A stretch of 39,223 nt of DNA from an uncultured Alphaproteobacteria bacterium (lineage in GTDB: Bacteria; Pseudomonadota; Alphaproteobacteria; RF32; CAG-239), in contig CALXUM010000015.1 of assembly GCA_944391685.1 (NCBI GenBank), positions 1 through 39,223 of the forward strand. The letters are read 5' to 3'. Positions 1 through 9,458 of the stretch are shown one piece after another; the stretch's first letter is position 1, and each line of letters starts with the position of its first letter. The notes under the pieces were generated by a model. The model searched no databases. It worked only from the letters and a program-made list of their open reading frames with translations, and was not told where the DNA came from. The position numbers and the translations under genes were made by a program.

Positions 1-1947
1 GCTGATATATGCGGCAAATGTATGGAAATACCGTGTGCTACAGGAACTGTAAAACAAAGTGAATGTGAGGGAAGTGGAGGTGTTTTAATTCCCAACGGTT
101 ATTTATCCGGAAAAGAGGCTTGCGGAACTTGTCGAAAAATGGCTGAAGGTGGAATTATTTTAACATATAACGTTTCTGCTGGAAACAGCATAACCTTACC
201 TGTTAGTAAAAATTTAAATGTAGATGTTGATTGGGGAGATGGGGTAATAGAAAAAGGGGTAGCCGCATCAAAGACACATACTTATCAAGCAGCCGGAAAA
301 TATGATGTTAAAATCACTGGTTGGGCAGAAAAGCTGGAAGTTGCAGCATCAGACAGATCAAAAGTGGTTGGTATAAAGCAACTTAATTTATCAAGTATTA
401 CTGATGCAAAAAATGCATTTTGGAGTTGCAGTAATTTAACCGGCAATATTCCTGAACTGCCTAGAAGTTTAATTGATGGTAGTATGATGTTTTATTATTG
501 CAGTAGTCTAACCGGCAACATTCCTGAACTGCCTAGAAGTTTAATTAATGGTCTTAAGATGTTTTATAGGTGCAGTAAGCTAACCGGTAATATCTCTGAA
601 CTGCCTAGTGGTTTAACTAATGGTAGGGAGATGTTTTATTATTGCAGTGGTTTAACCGGTAATATTCCTGAGCTTCCTAGTGGTTTAACTAATGGTAGTA
701 TGATGTTTTATTATTGCAGTAGTCTGACTGGTAGCATTCCAAAACTGCCTAGAGGTTTAACTGATGGTAGTATGATGTTTTCTGGTTGCCGTAATTTAAC
801 CGGCAATATTCCTGAGCTTCCTGATAGTTTGACTAATGGTGCCAATATGTTTGGTGGTTGCAGTAATCTAACCGGCAATATTCCTGAATTGCCTAGTGGT
901 TTAACTAATGGTGGTGGTATGTTTTCTGGTTGCCGTAATTTAACCGGCAATATTCCTGAACTGCCTAGTGGTTTAACTAATGGTGCCAATATGTTTGTTT
1001 CTTGCAGTGGTTTAACTGGCAACATACCTGAGCTTCCTGAGGGATTAACTAATGGTAGGGAGATGTTTTCTTATTGCAGTGGTTTAACCGGCAATATTCC
1101 TGAGCTTCCTAGTGGTTTAACTAATGGTAGTAGGATGTTTTATTATTGCAGTGGTTTAACCGGCAATATTCCTGAGCTTCCTAGTGGTTTAACTAATGGT
1201 AGTGAGATGTTTTATTATTGCAGTGGTTTAACCGGCAATATTCCTGAGCTTCCTAGTGGTTTAACTAATGGTAGTGAGATGTTTTATTATTGCAGTAATC
1301 TAACCGGCACCATTCCAAAACTGCCTAGAGGTTTAACTAATGGTAGCTATATGTTTTCTGATTGCAGTGGTTTAACCGGCAATATTCCTGAGCTTCCTAG
1401 TGGTTTAACTAATGGTAGTGGTATGTTTTCTGATTGCAGTAGTCTAACCGGCAATATTCCTGGACTGCCTAGTAGTTTAACTAATGGTAGTAGGATGTTT
1501 TCTGATTGCAGTAGTCTAACCGGCATCATTCTTAACCTTCCTAGTGGTTTAACTGATGGTAGCTATATGTTTTCTGGTTGCAGTAAGCTAACCGGCACCA
1601 TTCCAAAACTGCCTAGTCGTTTAACTAAGGGTGTTGGGATGTTTTATAATTGCAGTAGTCTAACCGGTAGCATTCCTGAACTGCCTAGTGGTTTAACTAA
1701 TGGTAGTGAGATGTTTTATTATTGCAGTAAGCTAACTGGCAATATTCCTAAACTGCCTAGTCGTTTAATTTATGGTAGAGGTATGTTTTCTGGTTGCAGT
1801 GGCTTAACCGGTGTAAGCACTGTTAACGGACAATATCCTTACCAATATTTAACTAAAGTAACTTCATCTAGCAATTTTGTTACAGGTTGTAGTTCTGCGG
1901 TAAGACAACACTTCCCAACTTCTTGGGGAGGGACTTTGCCTGATTAA
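1..1947 (+). CDS. BspA-like repeat surface protein (5' end cut by window edge)
   Basis: The reading frame is open from base 1, so the N-terminus and any signal peptide lie outside the window; the ATG at base 22 is internal to the open frame. The first residues hold CxxC-type pairs (CGKC, CGTC). A PKD-like beta domain follows (VDWGDG near residue 70, then a THTY strand). After it come about 19 tandem 24-residue repeats of the type LTGNIPELPSGLTNG plus an MFxxC turn, and one degenerate copy. The period is exactly 72 bp. This matches BspA/DUF285-type leucine-rich repeat surface proteins, which usually act in adhesion. There is no obvious C-terminal anchor. Function is inferred from the family only. 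It ends at a strong hairpin shared with the opposing gene. Confidence 0.85.
   Translation, partial: ADICGKCMEIPCATGTVKQSECEGSGGVLIPNGYLSGKEACGTCRKMAEGGIILTYNVSAGNSITLPVSKNLNVDVDWGDGVIEKGVAASKTHTYQAAGKYDVKITGWAEKLEVAASDRSKVVGIKQLNLSSITDAKNAFWSCSNLTGNIPELPRSLIDGSMMFYYCSSLTGNIPELPRSLINGLKMFYRCSKLTGNISELPSGLTNGREMFYYCSGLTGNIPELPSGLTNGSMMFYYCSSLTGSIPKLPRGLTDGSMMFSGCRNLTGNIPELPDSLTNGANMFGGCSNLTGNIPELPSGLTNGGGMFSGCRNLTGNIPELPSGLTNGANMFVSCSGLTGNIPELPEGLTNGREMFSYCSGLTGNIPELPSGLTNGSRMFYYCSGLTGNIPELPSGLTNGSEMFYYCSGLTGNIPELPSGLTNGSEMFYYCSNLTGTIPKLPRGLTNGSYMFSDCSGLTGNIPELPSGLTNGSGMFSDCSSLTGNIPGLPSSLTNGSRMFSDCSSLTGIILNLPSGLTDGSYMFSGCSKLTGTIPKLPSRLTKGVGMFYNCSSLTGSIPELPSGLTNGSEMFYYCSKLTGNIPKLPSRLIYGRGMFSGCSGLTGVSTVNGQYPYQYLTKVTSSSNFVTGCSSAVRQHFPTSWGGTLPD
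410..1820 (+). repeat. 72-bp tandem coding repeat array, about 19 units
   Basis: The unit begins around TGCAGTGGTTTAACCGGC and recurs every 72 bp in frame through the surface-protein gene. Neighbouring units between about 1140 and 1290 are virtually identical at the DNA level, while outer units have drifted. This suggests recent unit duplication. Such arrays can gain or lose units by recombination without shifting the frame. Confidence 0.9.
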
Positions 1948-1950
1948 AAA

Positions 1951-1986
1951 ACATAAAAAATCCAGCATTCGCTGGATTTTTTATGT
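1951..1986. terminator. bidirectional intrinsic terminator
   Basis: A perfect 16-bp stem (ACATAAAAAATCCAGC and its complement) encloses the loop ATTC. It is flanked by T-rich or A-rich tracts on either strand. It lies between the convergent stops at 1947 and 2002 and can serve both genes. Confidence 0.92.
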
Positions 1987-2001
1987 TTTAACAATATTTC
2001 T

Positions 2002-3261
2002 TTAGAACGGAGAGCTGACGTTAGGTACAATATTTTGCGGAGACGGAGTTTGGGCAACTTCCTGCTTTGTAACCAATGCTGTAGTTTCCCCATCTTTTGT
2101 AACGGTATTAACTTCAGGTTTCAAAGGAATGGCAACTTCCTCAACCGTCGTTTTTATCTCGATTTCCTGAGGAGCTTGTTGAACCGGAGCAGGAGCTGCT
2201 GGTTGTACGACAGCTTGAGGTTTAGGGTCTTTATTAATACCTAAATACTTTTCAATTGCTTTTTTCTCAGCTTCTTTTTCATTTGAAGTAATAAGATTTA
2301 AATCGTATAGGACTTCCAATTTACGCAAATCCTTGGCCGCACCCAAAATATCTTTTGACGGAGCTTTTGGTTTCATACGTGTACGCGGACTAGGAGGTAG
2401 CAAAGCCTCAATAATCACATCACGTTCTGCAGAAAATTCACGCGGAGTAATTGCACGACTTTCAACCCCTTCTTTAAGAATGGTTATTCTTTCTACAATC
2501 AGTTCAGGTGAGGGAACAGGTTGATCAATTCCCGTTGCCGGAGGAGTTTTAGTCAAAGGCAACAAGCCTCCGATATTTGCACTGCGACGAGTTAAGAATT
2601 CTTCTTTGGTAATATAGTCTTTTTCAGCCAATTCTTTTAAAACCAAAAAGCGAGAAATCATATTTTGTTCTTCTTGAGAGAACAATTCGTCAATATTAGC
2701 CTTTGTTTTCGGAGCTTTTGGGGTAACTTTGCGTTTTAAGGCCGTTTTAATGGTTTCCTTACTCTGAGCATTTCCTGCTTCTTTAGATATATTAAAGTTT
2801 TTAGTTCCGTTTTTGTTTTCAATTACCAGCTCTGTTTGCTTTATGGTTATTGCCCGCAAACGGTTTTTAGCAATTTCAGATATTTTTTGCTTTGTCCCGT
2901 TACTGCTGCCTAAAATTGATGTTTCGTTCCCGTCAATAATAATAAGATCTTCATAGTATTGACGAGCTCTGTTAATCCGTCCCAACTCTTCTGAGCTTAA
3001 AGCCCCTACCAAAAGAGCCTGTTGGTTTCTGGGGTTAGCTTTCAAAGCCTCCGTAGCATATTCGAGAGCTTTTTTAAAATCACCTTGAGAATAAGCAATT
3101 GTCGCTTCAGAAGCTTCCTTAACCCCATCTTTTTCAAATTGACGCACAAACCAGTTAGATTCTTCATCAGAGTCTTTTTTATCAAAAATTGCACAACCGG
3201 ATAACAGGCTCAAAGCTGTTGCCGATAATAAAACAGATTTAACAAAACGTGCAGAAAACAA
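2002..3261 (-). CDS. TPR lipoprotein with SHOCT-like helical repeats
   Basis: I chose the TTG start at 3261 because GAGGAG sits seven bases upstream. It gives a 22-residue signal peptide ending in the lipobox LLSGC, so the product should be a lipidated envelope protein. The open frame extends upstream to a GTG at 3300 and an ATG at 3276, but neither has a comparable ribosome site. After the Cys comes a TPR-like stretch (ASEATIAYSQGDFKKALEYA, then NPRNQQALL). Next are three short segments of the form hydrophobic helix, then IT, then xxEF or similar, resembling SHOCT helical hairpins, and a Pro/Ala/Gln-rich tail. The role is unknown; the family suggests a scaffold or assembly factor in the envelope. 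Confidence 0.8.
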   Translation of the reverse strand: MFSARFVKSVLLSATALSLLSGCAIFDKKDSDEESNWFVRQFEKDGVKEASEATIAYSQGDFKKALEYATEALKANPRNQQALLVGALSSEELGRINRARQYYEDLIIIDGNETSILGSSNGTKQKISEIAKNRLRAITIKQTELVIENKNGTKNFNISKEAGNAQSKETIKTALKRKVTPKAPKTKANIDELFSQEEQNMISRFLVLKELAEKDYITKEEFLTRRSANIGGLLPLTKTPPATGIDQPVPSPELIVERITILKEGVESRAITPREFSAERDVIIEALLPPSPRTRMKPKAPSKDILGAAKDLRKLEVLYDLNLITSNEKEAEKKAIEKYLGINKDPKPQAVVQPAAPAPVQQAPQEIEIKTTVEEVAIPLKPEVNTVTKDGETTALVTKQEVAQTPSPQNIVPNVSSPF

Positions 3262-3365
3262 CGAACCACTCCTCATTAATTTAGAGATTCTCAATAACAC
3301 TTGCCGTTATCTTATAAAATAATAAAATATATTACAATAATTTTGTTTGCTATGTTAATTTGTGC

Positions 3366-3393
3366 TTGATTTAAAAAAATAATTATGTAGTAT
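3366..3393 (+). promoter_or_regulatory. predicted sigma70-type promoter of tRNA-Leu
   Basis: TTGATT (-35), a 16-bp spacer and TAGTAT (-10) lie about 30 bp before the mature tRNA 5' end. The -35 context CTTGATT is the same as that of the structured RNA at 18570. Confidence 0.55.
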
Positions 3394-3423
3394 GCAAGGA
3401 AATTAAACAAATTTTAACAAACA

Positions 3424-3508
3424 GCGGACGTGGTGAAATTGGTAGACACGCCAGACTTAGGATCTGGTGCCGTGAGGTTTGAGAGTTCGAGTCTCTCCGT
3501 CCGCACCA
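3424..3508 (+). tRNA. tRNA-Leu (anticodon UAG)
   Basis: The acceptor arm GCGGACG (3424-3430) pairs with CGTCCGC (3498-3504), followed by discriminator A and an encoded CCA. The anticodon stem CCAGA/TCTGG encloses the loop CTTAGGA with anticodon TAG at 3458-3460. The T arm GAGAG/CTCTC encloses TTCGAGT. The long variable arm fits a class II leucine tRNA. Confidence 0.97.
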
Positions 3509-3561
3509 TTTTATGTCTGACTAGCTTAAAATGGTTGTATATTTAAGGAAGAAAGAGTAAA

Positions 3562-4962
3562 ATGAAAATAACCGAATTAAAGTCTGACGGCTTAAAAAAA
3601 GAATATTCAGTTTCTGTTCCGGCAGCTGATTTTGCCAAAAAAATTGATGCTAAAATTGAGCAAATAGCCAAAAATGTAAAACTTCCAGGCTTTCGTACCG
3701 GCAAAGCACCTGTTTCCATGCTCAAGAAAAAATATCATGCTTCTGCTGTAAATGAGGTTATGGATGAAGCTGTTCGTGAAGGAACTCAAGAAGTTATCAC
3801 TTCAAAAAAATTGCGTCCTGCTACTCAGCCTAATGTTAAGATTAAATCTTTTTCTGATGGTAAAGACTTGGAATTTGAAGTTTCATTGGAGAATCTTCCT
3901 GAAATTAAGCTCGGTGACTTCTCAAAAATTTCTCTTGAAAAATATATGGCCGAAGTTCCTGCCGAAGAAGTTGAAAAAGCTTTGAAATACATTGCAGAAT
4001 CTCGCAAAGAAACTACCAAAGTTGATGGTAAAAAAGCCGCAAAAGGTGATGTTGTGGTTATAGACTTTGTCGGCTCTGTAAATGGTGAGGAATTCCAAGG
4101 TGGAAAAGGTTCTAACTATCCGTTAGAATTAGGTTCAGGCTCATTCATCCCCGGTTTTGAGGATCAGTTGATTGGTGCCGAGGCCGGAAGCAAGGTTGAT
4201 GTAAAGGTTAAATTCCCTGATAATTATCACGCCAAAGATTTGGCCGGCAAAGATTCTGTTTTTGCTGTAGAGGTTAAAGAAGTTCGTGAGCCCAAAGCTG
4301 TTGAAATCAATGATGAATTTGCCAAATCTTTGGGAGAAAAGAGTTTGGATAAACTCAAAGGGAATATTGCTTCTCGCATTAAGGGTGATTATGAAAATGC
4401 CTCTCGCATGAAAATCAAACGTCAGTTGCTTGATATTTTGGATAAAGAATATAACTTTGAATCTCCGGAATCTTTGGTTGATGCTGAATTTAAGGCTATA
4501 GTTAACCAATATGAGCAAGCAAAAAAATATAATCAACTTGATGAGAGTGAAAAAAATAAATCTGAAGATGAGTTGATGAAAGAATACAAAGACATAGCCT
4601 TGCGTAGAGTAAAACTTGGTCTTTTGTTGTCAGAAGTTGGTCAAGATGCCAAAATTACCATCAAACCCGAGGATATTAATGCGGCCATTATGCAAGAGGC
4701 TAAAAAGTATCCAGGTCAGGAACAGGTTGTTTTGGATTATTACCTTAAGAATAAGTCAGCTGTTGAAGGCTTAAAGGCTCCGATTTTTGAGGAAAAAATC
4801 ATTGATTATATTATTGGTAAAGCTAACGTTGCCGAAAAAATTGTCAGCGTAGCCGAACTTTATAATTTTGATGAAGAAGCTCCTAAAAAAACAGCTAAAA
4901 AACCGGCAGCCAAGAAAGAAAGCTCTGCCGGAGCTAAAAAAAGTACCAAAAAATCTGCTTAA
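3562..4962 (+). CDS. tig: trigger factor, ribosome-associated chaperone
   Basis: The 466-residue length is close to the usual length of trigger factor, the chaperone and peptidyl-prolyl isomerase that binds nascent chains at the ribosome exit. The N-terminal ribosome-binding signature is present as GFRTGKAP near residues 44-51. An FKBP-type isomerase domain spans about residues 157-245 (GDVVVIDFVG, then GSGSFIPGFEDQLIG). The helical C-terminal domain ends in a Lys/Ala-rich tail of about 30 residues. GGAAG precedes the ATG. In many proteobacteria tig directly precedes clpP-clpX; here four kilobases of membrane and glycosyltransferase genes separate them. A strong terminator follows the stop. 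Confidence 0.97.
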   Translation: MKITELKSDGLKKEYSVSVPAADFAKKIDAKIEQIAKNVKLPGFRTGKAPVSMLKKKYHASAVNEVMDEAVREGTQEVITSKKLRPATQPNVKIKSFSDGKDLEFEVSLENLPEIKLGDFSKISLEKYMAEVPAEEVEKALKYIAESRKETTKVDGKKAAKGDVVVIDFVGSVNGEEFQGGKGSNYPLELGSGSFIPGFEDQLIGAEAGSKVDVKVKFPDNYHAKDLAGKDSVFAVEVKEVREPKAVEINDEFAKSLGEKSLDKLKGNIASRIKGDYENASRMKIKRQLLDILDKEYNFESPESLVDAEFKAIVNQYEQAKKYNQLDESEKNKSEDELMKEYKDIALRRVKLGLLLSEVGQDAKITIKPEDINAAIMQEAKKYPGQEQVVLDYYLKNKSAVEGLKAPIFEEKIIDYIIGKANVAEKIVSVAELYNFDEEAPKKTAKKPAAKKESSAGAKKSTKKSA

Positions 4963-4977
4963 ATAGCATTTAAGGAC

Positions 4978-5009
4978 AAAAAAGCCCCTTATTCAAAAGG
5001 GGCTTTTTT
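4978..5009 (+). terminator. intrinsic terminator of tig
   Basis: The stem AAAAAAGCCCCTT / AAGGGGCTTTTTT with a six-base loop ends in a run of six T, 16 bases after the tig stop. Confidence 0.93.
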
Positions 5010-5081
5010 GTTGACTAAATTCAGATAAAAGTTGTCAAAGCCAAAAGCTATATTATCATAAAGACAAGTTAAGGAGCATAA

Positions 5082-6776
5082 ATGCTAAAAAAATTTTATA
5101 GCAACAATTATTTTTATTTTGGCTTGTTCTTGCTTGGCGGCGGTTTGTTAAGCAGTTTGCTATGCTTTGATTTAACCTGGGATTTTGCCAATTACCATTA
5201 TTTTAATGCTTGGGCTTTTATTAATAATCGTGTCGGCTATGATTTTTTGGTTGCAGGTATTAATACCTATTTTAATCCTCTGATAGATATTCCGCTTTAT
5301 TATCTGGTGGAAAATTTTAATGATTATCCGTTAGTAATCTTTTTTGTTCAGGGCTTGTGGGCAGGGGCACTGGCTTTTGTTTTTTACAAATTTTTGCGTT
5401 TGTTTTTTGATGTTAGTAGTAGGCAGGGCAGATTATCGGTGTTTGCTGCCTGGATTATTGGTATCACCTCATGGCCTTTTTTCATGCAAATTGGCTCTTC
5501 CACCAACGATATTCAAAGCTCACTTATAGTTATGTGCGGCTTTTACCTTTTATTCAAAGAGCTTTTTAAGGCTAAAGAAAAGCAGCGTTTATGGATATTT
5601 GCCGCTTCAGGGCTGATTTTGGGTTCTGCCATGGGCTTAAAACTGACAGCGGTAATCTATTGCCTTTCATCAGGTTTGGCCTTGATTATTTGCCATCGTT
5701 TTTTACGGCACTCCTTAAAAACAATAACTGTTTTTGCCGTTTGTGGTTTGATAGGCTTTTTGTTGTTTAATGGTTTTTGGATGTTAAAACTTTGGCAACT
5801 TTATGATAATCCTTTTTTCCCGTTTTTGAATAATATTTTTCACTCTGATTATTATATTAATGAGAGTTATAGAGATGAAAACTACTTACCGCTAAATTGG
5901 TGGGGATACTTCCTTCATCCACTTTATATGGCCTTTGTTAATAAGGTTTCTGAAGGCAAGATGCTCATTATTGATATTCGTGAAGGCCTGACGTACTTTA
6001 TTTTGGTGGCTTATTTTATTGTTTGGCTTAAAAATAAACATAAAAATGTAAACCATAAGCGATTTGTTTTGTTTGTGTTTTTGGTTGTTTCCTATGCGGT
6101 TTGGTTAGCTCTGTTTTGTATTTATCGTTACTCTATCCCGATTAATTTGATGGCATCTGTGGTAATTATTTGGGCTTTTGTTGATTTTATGCCTAAGGGA
6201 GATAACCTGAAAATTATTTACATTTCAGTGGCAAACATTATTTTATTTTCTTTGTTGTCAACTCCATATTATAGCGATGTTTGGTCGCATCATAACTATA
6301 AGAGTAAAATAAAACCGGATATTGTTTTTTCGGTATTAATAAAAGATGACGAATACAAACAGCGATTCGCTGAATATGAGCAAAAAGGACAATACGCCGA
6401 AATTGAAGATATCAACTTACCTGATAATACGCTGATTATGATGCACCATATTCCCGGAGCATCAATCTTACCTGTTTTAGCTCATAAGATTAAAAATATC
6501 CGAGGTGTTTTGCTCAAAGGCGGAAGAATACATGCTCTAACTGGCTTTAATAACAAAAAAATAATTCCGGAAATCAAATCGATCATATCTTCTCATCAAG
6601 GTTTTAAGGTTTATCTTGTAGCCATGCATGAGGAATCTGAAGAGAGCAAATATAGCATTGATATGATAGAGGCTAAAGGGATGAAATGTATTCCCTTAAT
6701 AAACAATATGTTTCCATGGGTGTTATGTGTACCCAAAGGTACGGAAAAACAAATTTTTAAAGGAATAAAACAATGA
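5082..6776 (+). CDS. polytopic membrane glycosyltransferase-like protein (GT-C type)
   Basis: This 564-residue protein has roughly ten membrane segments in its first 400 residues and a soluble C-terminal domain of about 150 residues. The first periplasmic loop has an acidic motif (LTWDFANYHYFNAW, then YFNPLIDIPLYYL) typical of GT-C enzymes that use polyprenyl-phosphate sugars, similar to the GT87/DUF2029 group. AAGGAG lies six bases before the ATG. The stop overlaps the next start (ATGA), so it is translationally coupled to a DPM1-like GT2. A simple reading is that the GT2 makes a polyprenyl-linked sugar that this protein transfers at the outer face of the inner membrane. Acceptor and sugar are unknown. 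Confidence 0.75.
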   Translation: MLKKFYSNNYFYFGLFLLGGGLLSSLLCFDLTWDFANYHYFNAWAFINNRVGYDFLVAGINTYFNPLIDIPLYYLVENFNDYPLVIFFVQGLWAGALAFVFYKFLRLFFDVSSRQGRLSVFAAWIIGITSWPFFMQIGSSTNDIQSSLIVMCGFYLLFKELFKAKEKQRLWIFAASGLILGSAMGLKLTAVIYCLSSGLALIICHRFLRHSLKTITVFAVCGLIGFLLFNGFWMLKLWQLYDNPFFPFLNNIFHSDYYINESYRDENYLPLNWWGYFLHPLYMAFVNKVSEGKMLIIDIREGLTYFILVAYFIVWLKNKHKNVNHKRFVLFVFLVVSYAVWLALFCIYRYSIPINLMASVVIIWAFVDFMPKGDNLKIIYISVANIILFSLLSTPYYSDVWSHHNYKSKIKPDIVFSVLIKDDEYKQRFAEYEQKGQYAEIEDINLPDNTLIMMHHIPGASILPVLAHKIKNIRGVLLKGGRIHALTGFNNKKIIPEIKSIISSHQGFKVYLVAMHEESEESKYSIDMIEAKGMKCIPLINNMFPWVLCVPKGTEKQIFKGIKQ

Positions 6777-7699
6777 GCAAGATGAAAATAGCTGTTATAA
6801 TCCCTTGTTATAACGAAGAATTATCTATTGCCGGTGTGGTTAAAGATTTTCAAAAGTTTTTGCCTGAGGCTGAAATTTATGTTTATGATAATAATTCTAC
6901 CGATAACACGGAAAAAGCAGCCAAAAAGGCTGGAGCCATAGTCCGTAAAGAGTCATACCAAGGCAAAGGTAATGTTGTGCGTCGTATGTTTGCTGATATT
7001 GATGCTGACATTTATGTTATGAGCGATGGGGACAAAACTTATGATATTGCCAAAACTCCGCTGTTAATAAAAAAGTTGTTAGATGAAAATTTGGATATGG
7101 TAATCGGTTGCCGCAAAGAGGTGGATTTGGCGGCATATCGTGTCGGACATCGATGGGGAAATGCCGTTTTAACAGGTTTGGTACAGTATTTTTTCCATCA
7201 TCCGCTGACAGATATGTTGTCTGGATTTAGGGTTTTTAGCCGCCGCTTTGCTAAAACTTTTCCGGCCCAATCACAAGGATTTGAGATAGAAACAGAGCTG
7301 ACTGTTCATGCCCTTGCTTCAAGAATTCCAATGGCTGAGGTTGAAACTGACTATTTTGCCAGACCTCAAGGCTCAGAGAGCAAACTTTCAACATTTAAGG
7401 ATGGTTTTAGGATTTTATTGATGATAGTAAATTTAATCAAAGAAGAACGACCATTATTATTTTTCAGCATAATTTCTTTGTTTTTATTTTTAGTTTCATT
7501 ATTTATAGGGATTCCGGTTTTAAGTGAATATTTAGCAACCGGACTTGTTCCCAAATTTCCGCGAGCATTTTTGGCAATGGGAATTATGATTTGCTCAGTT
7601 GTAAGCTTGTTTGTCGGCTTTATTTTAGATAGTTTGAGCAAAAGCCGCCATGAAACGCGTCGCCTGCATTACCTGGAATACAAACTGCCCCAAAAATGA
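6773..7699 (+). CDS. family 2 glycosyltransferase, dolichyl-phosphate mannose synthase-like, with two C-terminal TM helices
   Basis: The N-terminal GT-A fold shows IIPCYNEE, the NDP-sugar motif YDNNSTDNT and an acidic metal site, SDGDKTYD. A conserved LSGFRVFSRRF block and FEIETELTVHA follow; these are typical of DPM1/DPG-synthase type enzymes that load sugars onto polyprenyl phosphate. Two membrane helices occupy about residues 228-248 and 265-287. The gene overlaps the upstream GT-C-like gene by four bases, which implies joint expression. The product probably serves lipid-linked sugar supply for envelope glycan; the donor sugar cannot be read from sequence. It converges with the next gene, with only one base between the two stops. 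Confidence 0.88.
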   Translation: MSKMKIAVIIPCYNEELSIAGVVKDFQKFLPEAEIYVYDNNSTDNTEKAAKKAGAIVRKESYQGKGNVVRRMFADIDADIYVMSDGDKTYDIAKTPLLIKKLLDENLDMVIGCRKEVDLAAYRVGHRWGNAVLTGLVQYFFHHPLTDMLSGFRVFSRRFAKTFPAQSQGFEIETELTVHALASRIPMAEVETDYFARPQGSESKLSTFKDGFRILLMIVNLIKEERPLLFFSIISLFLFLVSLFIGIPVLSEYLATGLVPKFPRAFLAMGIMICSVVSLFVGFILDSLSKSRHETRRLHYLEYKLPQK

Positions 7700-7700
7700 T

Positions 7701-9305
7701 TTAGATAATTTTATAAAGGGTAAAAGATTTATTTTCCAATAACTTATTGTTAGGGGGTAAGTTTGGAATTGAATTTTTTTGGCTTGGCCAATGGCGAAAA
7801 AGGTAGTAGTCACCTTTTTGCGGTTTGAAATCATCGGGAGATTGTAAATAACCGTGTATTTTTATCTTTATTTCCGGATTATATCCTTCAAAAGCCGCTT
7901 CCCAAATCATTGAATTCCAATAGGTGTACTCAGATGAATTAACAAACAGATTTAAGTTTTTGCTTTTGTCTGCGTCATTTATAATCATTTCATAAACTTG
8001 ATGAAACTCAACGTTATCTTTAACCTTTTGGTTGTTAAAATTATAAAAGGTGCTTCCGATAAAAAATAGCACCAATAAAAGATATAATAATTTTTCGTTT
8101 ACTTTATTTTGTGCAAAATATAAAATACAACCGATTGCAACCGGCACGGCAAAATAAGGTGTGTTAAGGGCAGGGATGTCGTGACCGTATTTTTTGATTA
8201 TGATAAGCAATAACACCAACAATGCTCCGCCTAACAATCCTTCATTAAACATTGGATTTGAAGAGAATTTTCCTCTTATCTTACAAATTTTAATGATTGC
8301 AATCATCAAACAAATAAAAGCAAATAAAAGTTCTGTTATGTATAACTTTATAAAAGCGACTTTTTGCATCTCTAATTGTTCGGTATAATAGTTGTTTATA
8401 TATCCGAAAGTGTGGTGCAGCATAGACATCAAAAAAATAAAACAACAAACGGATAATAATATTTCAATCGGAAATTGTCGCATTGTTTTTAAAGGGGTAA
8501 TAAAAGATTTGGGAGTAATAGTTCCTTTAAGAAGGTTGTAAACGAATGAAGTTATAACAATTCCTCCGATAAACAAAAGGTTAACTTCCTTAAAATAAAG
8601 CATAAGATTAAAACAAACCACGCCCAGCCATAAAAAAAGAAAGTTATTGGTACGAGAGAATTTTTTAAAAGCCAAAAGCCCCAACAGTAAGAGCATAATC
8701 ATATTCCGTTCACAAAATATTTGCCCGTCAAAAGCGGCAAATACGGCCGGAAACATCATAAATAAAGCAATAATCAAAAATCTTTTACTGACTTCAATAA
8801 AATCTAAAAACCGATAAATCAAAAAACATATAAATACTAATTGAGCAAAAACAAAGCAGCTTAAAATGTAATAATTAGGGGTTATGGAATACAAAATAAC
8901 CCACTCTATATGAGATAGAATAAAAAATCGTGCATGTTTGCAAGAGATAAATATTCCGCCGTTATGGTTAGTCATAAAAGATGAAAAGAACATGGAATCT
9001 TCATCGCGGAAGAAAGACATCTCTCCGTTTAAGTATAGAAATAAGTATAATATATATGCCAAAACAACCAAAAAAGCAGCCAATATATTTGTTTTATCAT
9101 GAATGTTGAAGGAAAATGATTGTTCAGGGAAAATCCCTTTATAAGGATTTGGAGTAAGAGGTCGTAGTTTAATTATTCTGTAGATTAAGTAAACTGGAAC
9201 AAAGGCAATCAGCATATAAATCAGGATATTGCCTTCATTATTATAAGTTATAAGAGCATTGCTCAGTCTTTGCCAAATATGGTCATGTAGCCAAATATCA
9301 TTCAT
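7701..9305 (-). CDS. polytopic inner-membrane protein of unknown function
   Basis: The 534-residue product has about ten to eleven predicted membrane helices and a soluble C-terminal tail of roughly 100 residues (residues about 430-534). The loop GEMSFFRDEDSMFF after the second helix has paired acidic residues, as in GT-C glycosyltransferases, and the ending is periplasmic-domain-like. This layout and the neighbouring glycosyltransferase pair suggest another envelope glycan enzyme, but I recognise no diagnostic family signature. AAAGG sits nine bases before the ATG. No terminator is evident in the single-base gap to the opposing gene. Confidence 0.7.
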   Translation of the reverse strand: MNDIWLHDHIWQRLSNALITYNNEGNILIYMLIAFVPVYLIYRIIKLRPLTPNPYKGIFPEQSFSFNIHDKTNILAAFLVVLAYILYLFLYLNGEMSFFRDEDSMFFSSFMTNHNGGIFISCKHARFFILSHIEWVILYSITPNYYILSCFVFAQLVFICFLIYRFLDFIEVSKRFLIIALFMMFPAVFAAFDGQIFCERNMIMLLLLGLLAFKKFSRTNNFLFLWLGVVCFNLMLYFKEVNLLFIGGIVITSFVYNLLKGTITPKSFITPLKTMRQFPIEILLSVCCFIFLMSMLHHTFGYINNYYTEQLEMQKVAFIKLYITELLFAFICLMIAIIKICKIRGKFSSNPMFNEGLLGGALLVLLLIIIKKYGHDIPALNTPYFAVPVAIGCILYFAQNKVNEKLLYLLLVLFFIGSTFYNFNNQKVKDNVEFHQVYEMIINDADKSKNLNLFVNSSEYTYWNSMIWEAAFEGYNPEIKIKIHGYLQSPDDFKPQKGDYYLFRHWPSQKNSIPNLPPNNKLLENKSFTLYKII

Positions 9306-9458
9306 AAAAAAGCCTTTATAAAGCCGTTTTTTAACGATTTTTTTCTATTATAAAAACAAAATAATTTATTTAAAGTCGTAAAATTCCTTTTCTTAATAAA
9401 TTTTTGATGATATTGTGTTAACAATTAAAGAAAAGTTTTAATAATAAAGGAAGCTGAC

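Noticed and set aside
711..1529. Antisense open frames (104 and 60 codons) across the surface-protein repeats
   Set aside because: They arise from the 72-bp periodic DNA read backwards, have no ribosome site and mirror the repeat.
410..1820. CRISPR array
   Set aside because: The periodic units are contiguous coding repeats without unique spacers, translated in one frame with a 24-residue period.
4141..4536. 131-codon antisense frame inside tig
   Set aside because: It lies entirely within a clear trigger factor gene and has no signature or start signal.
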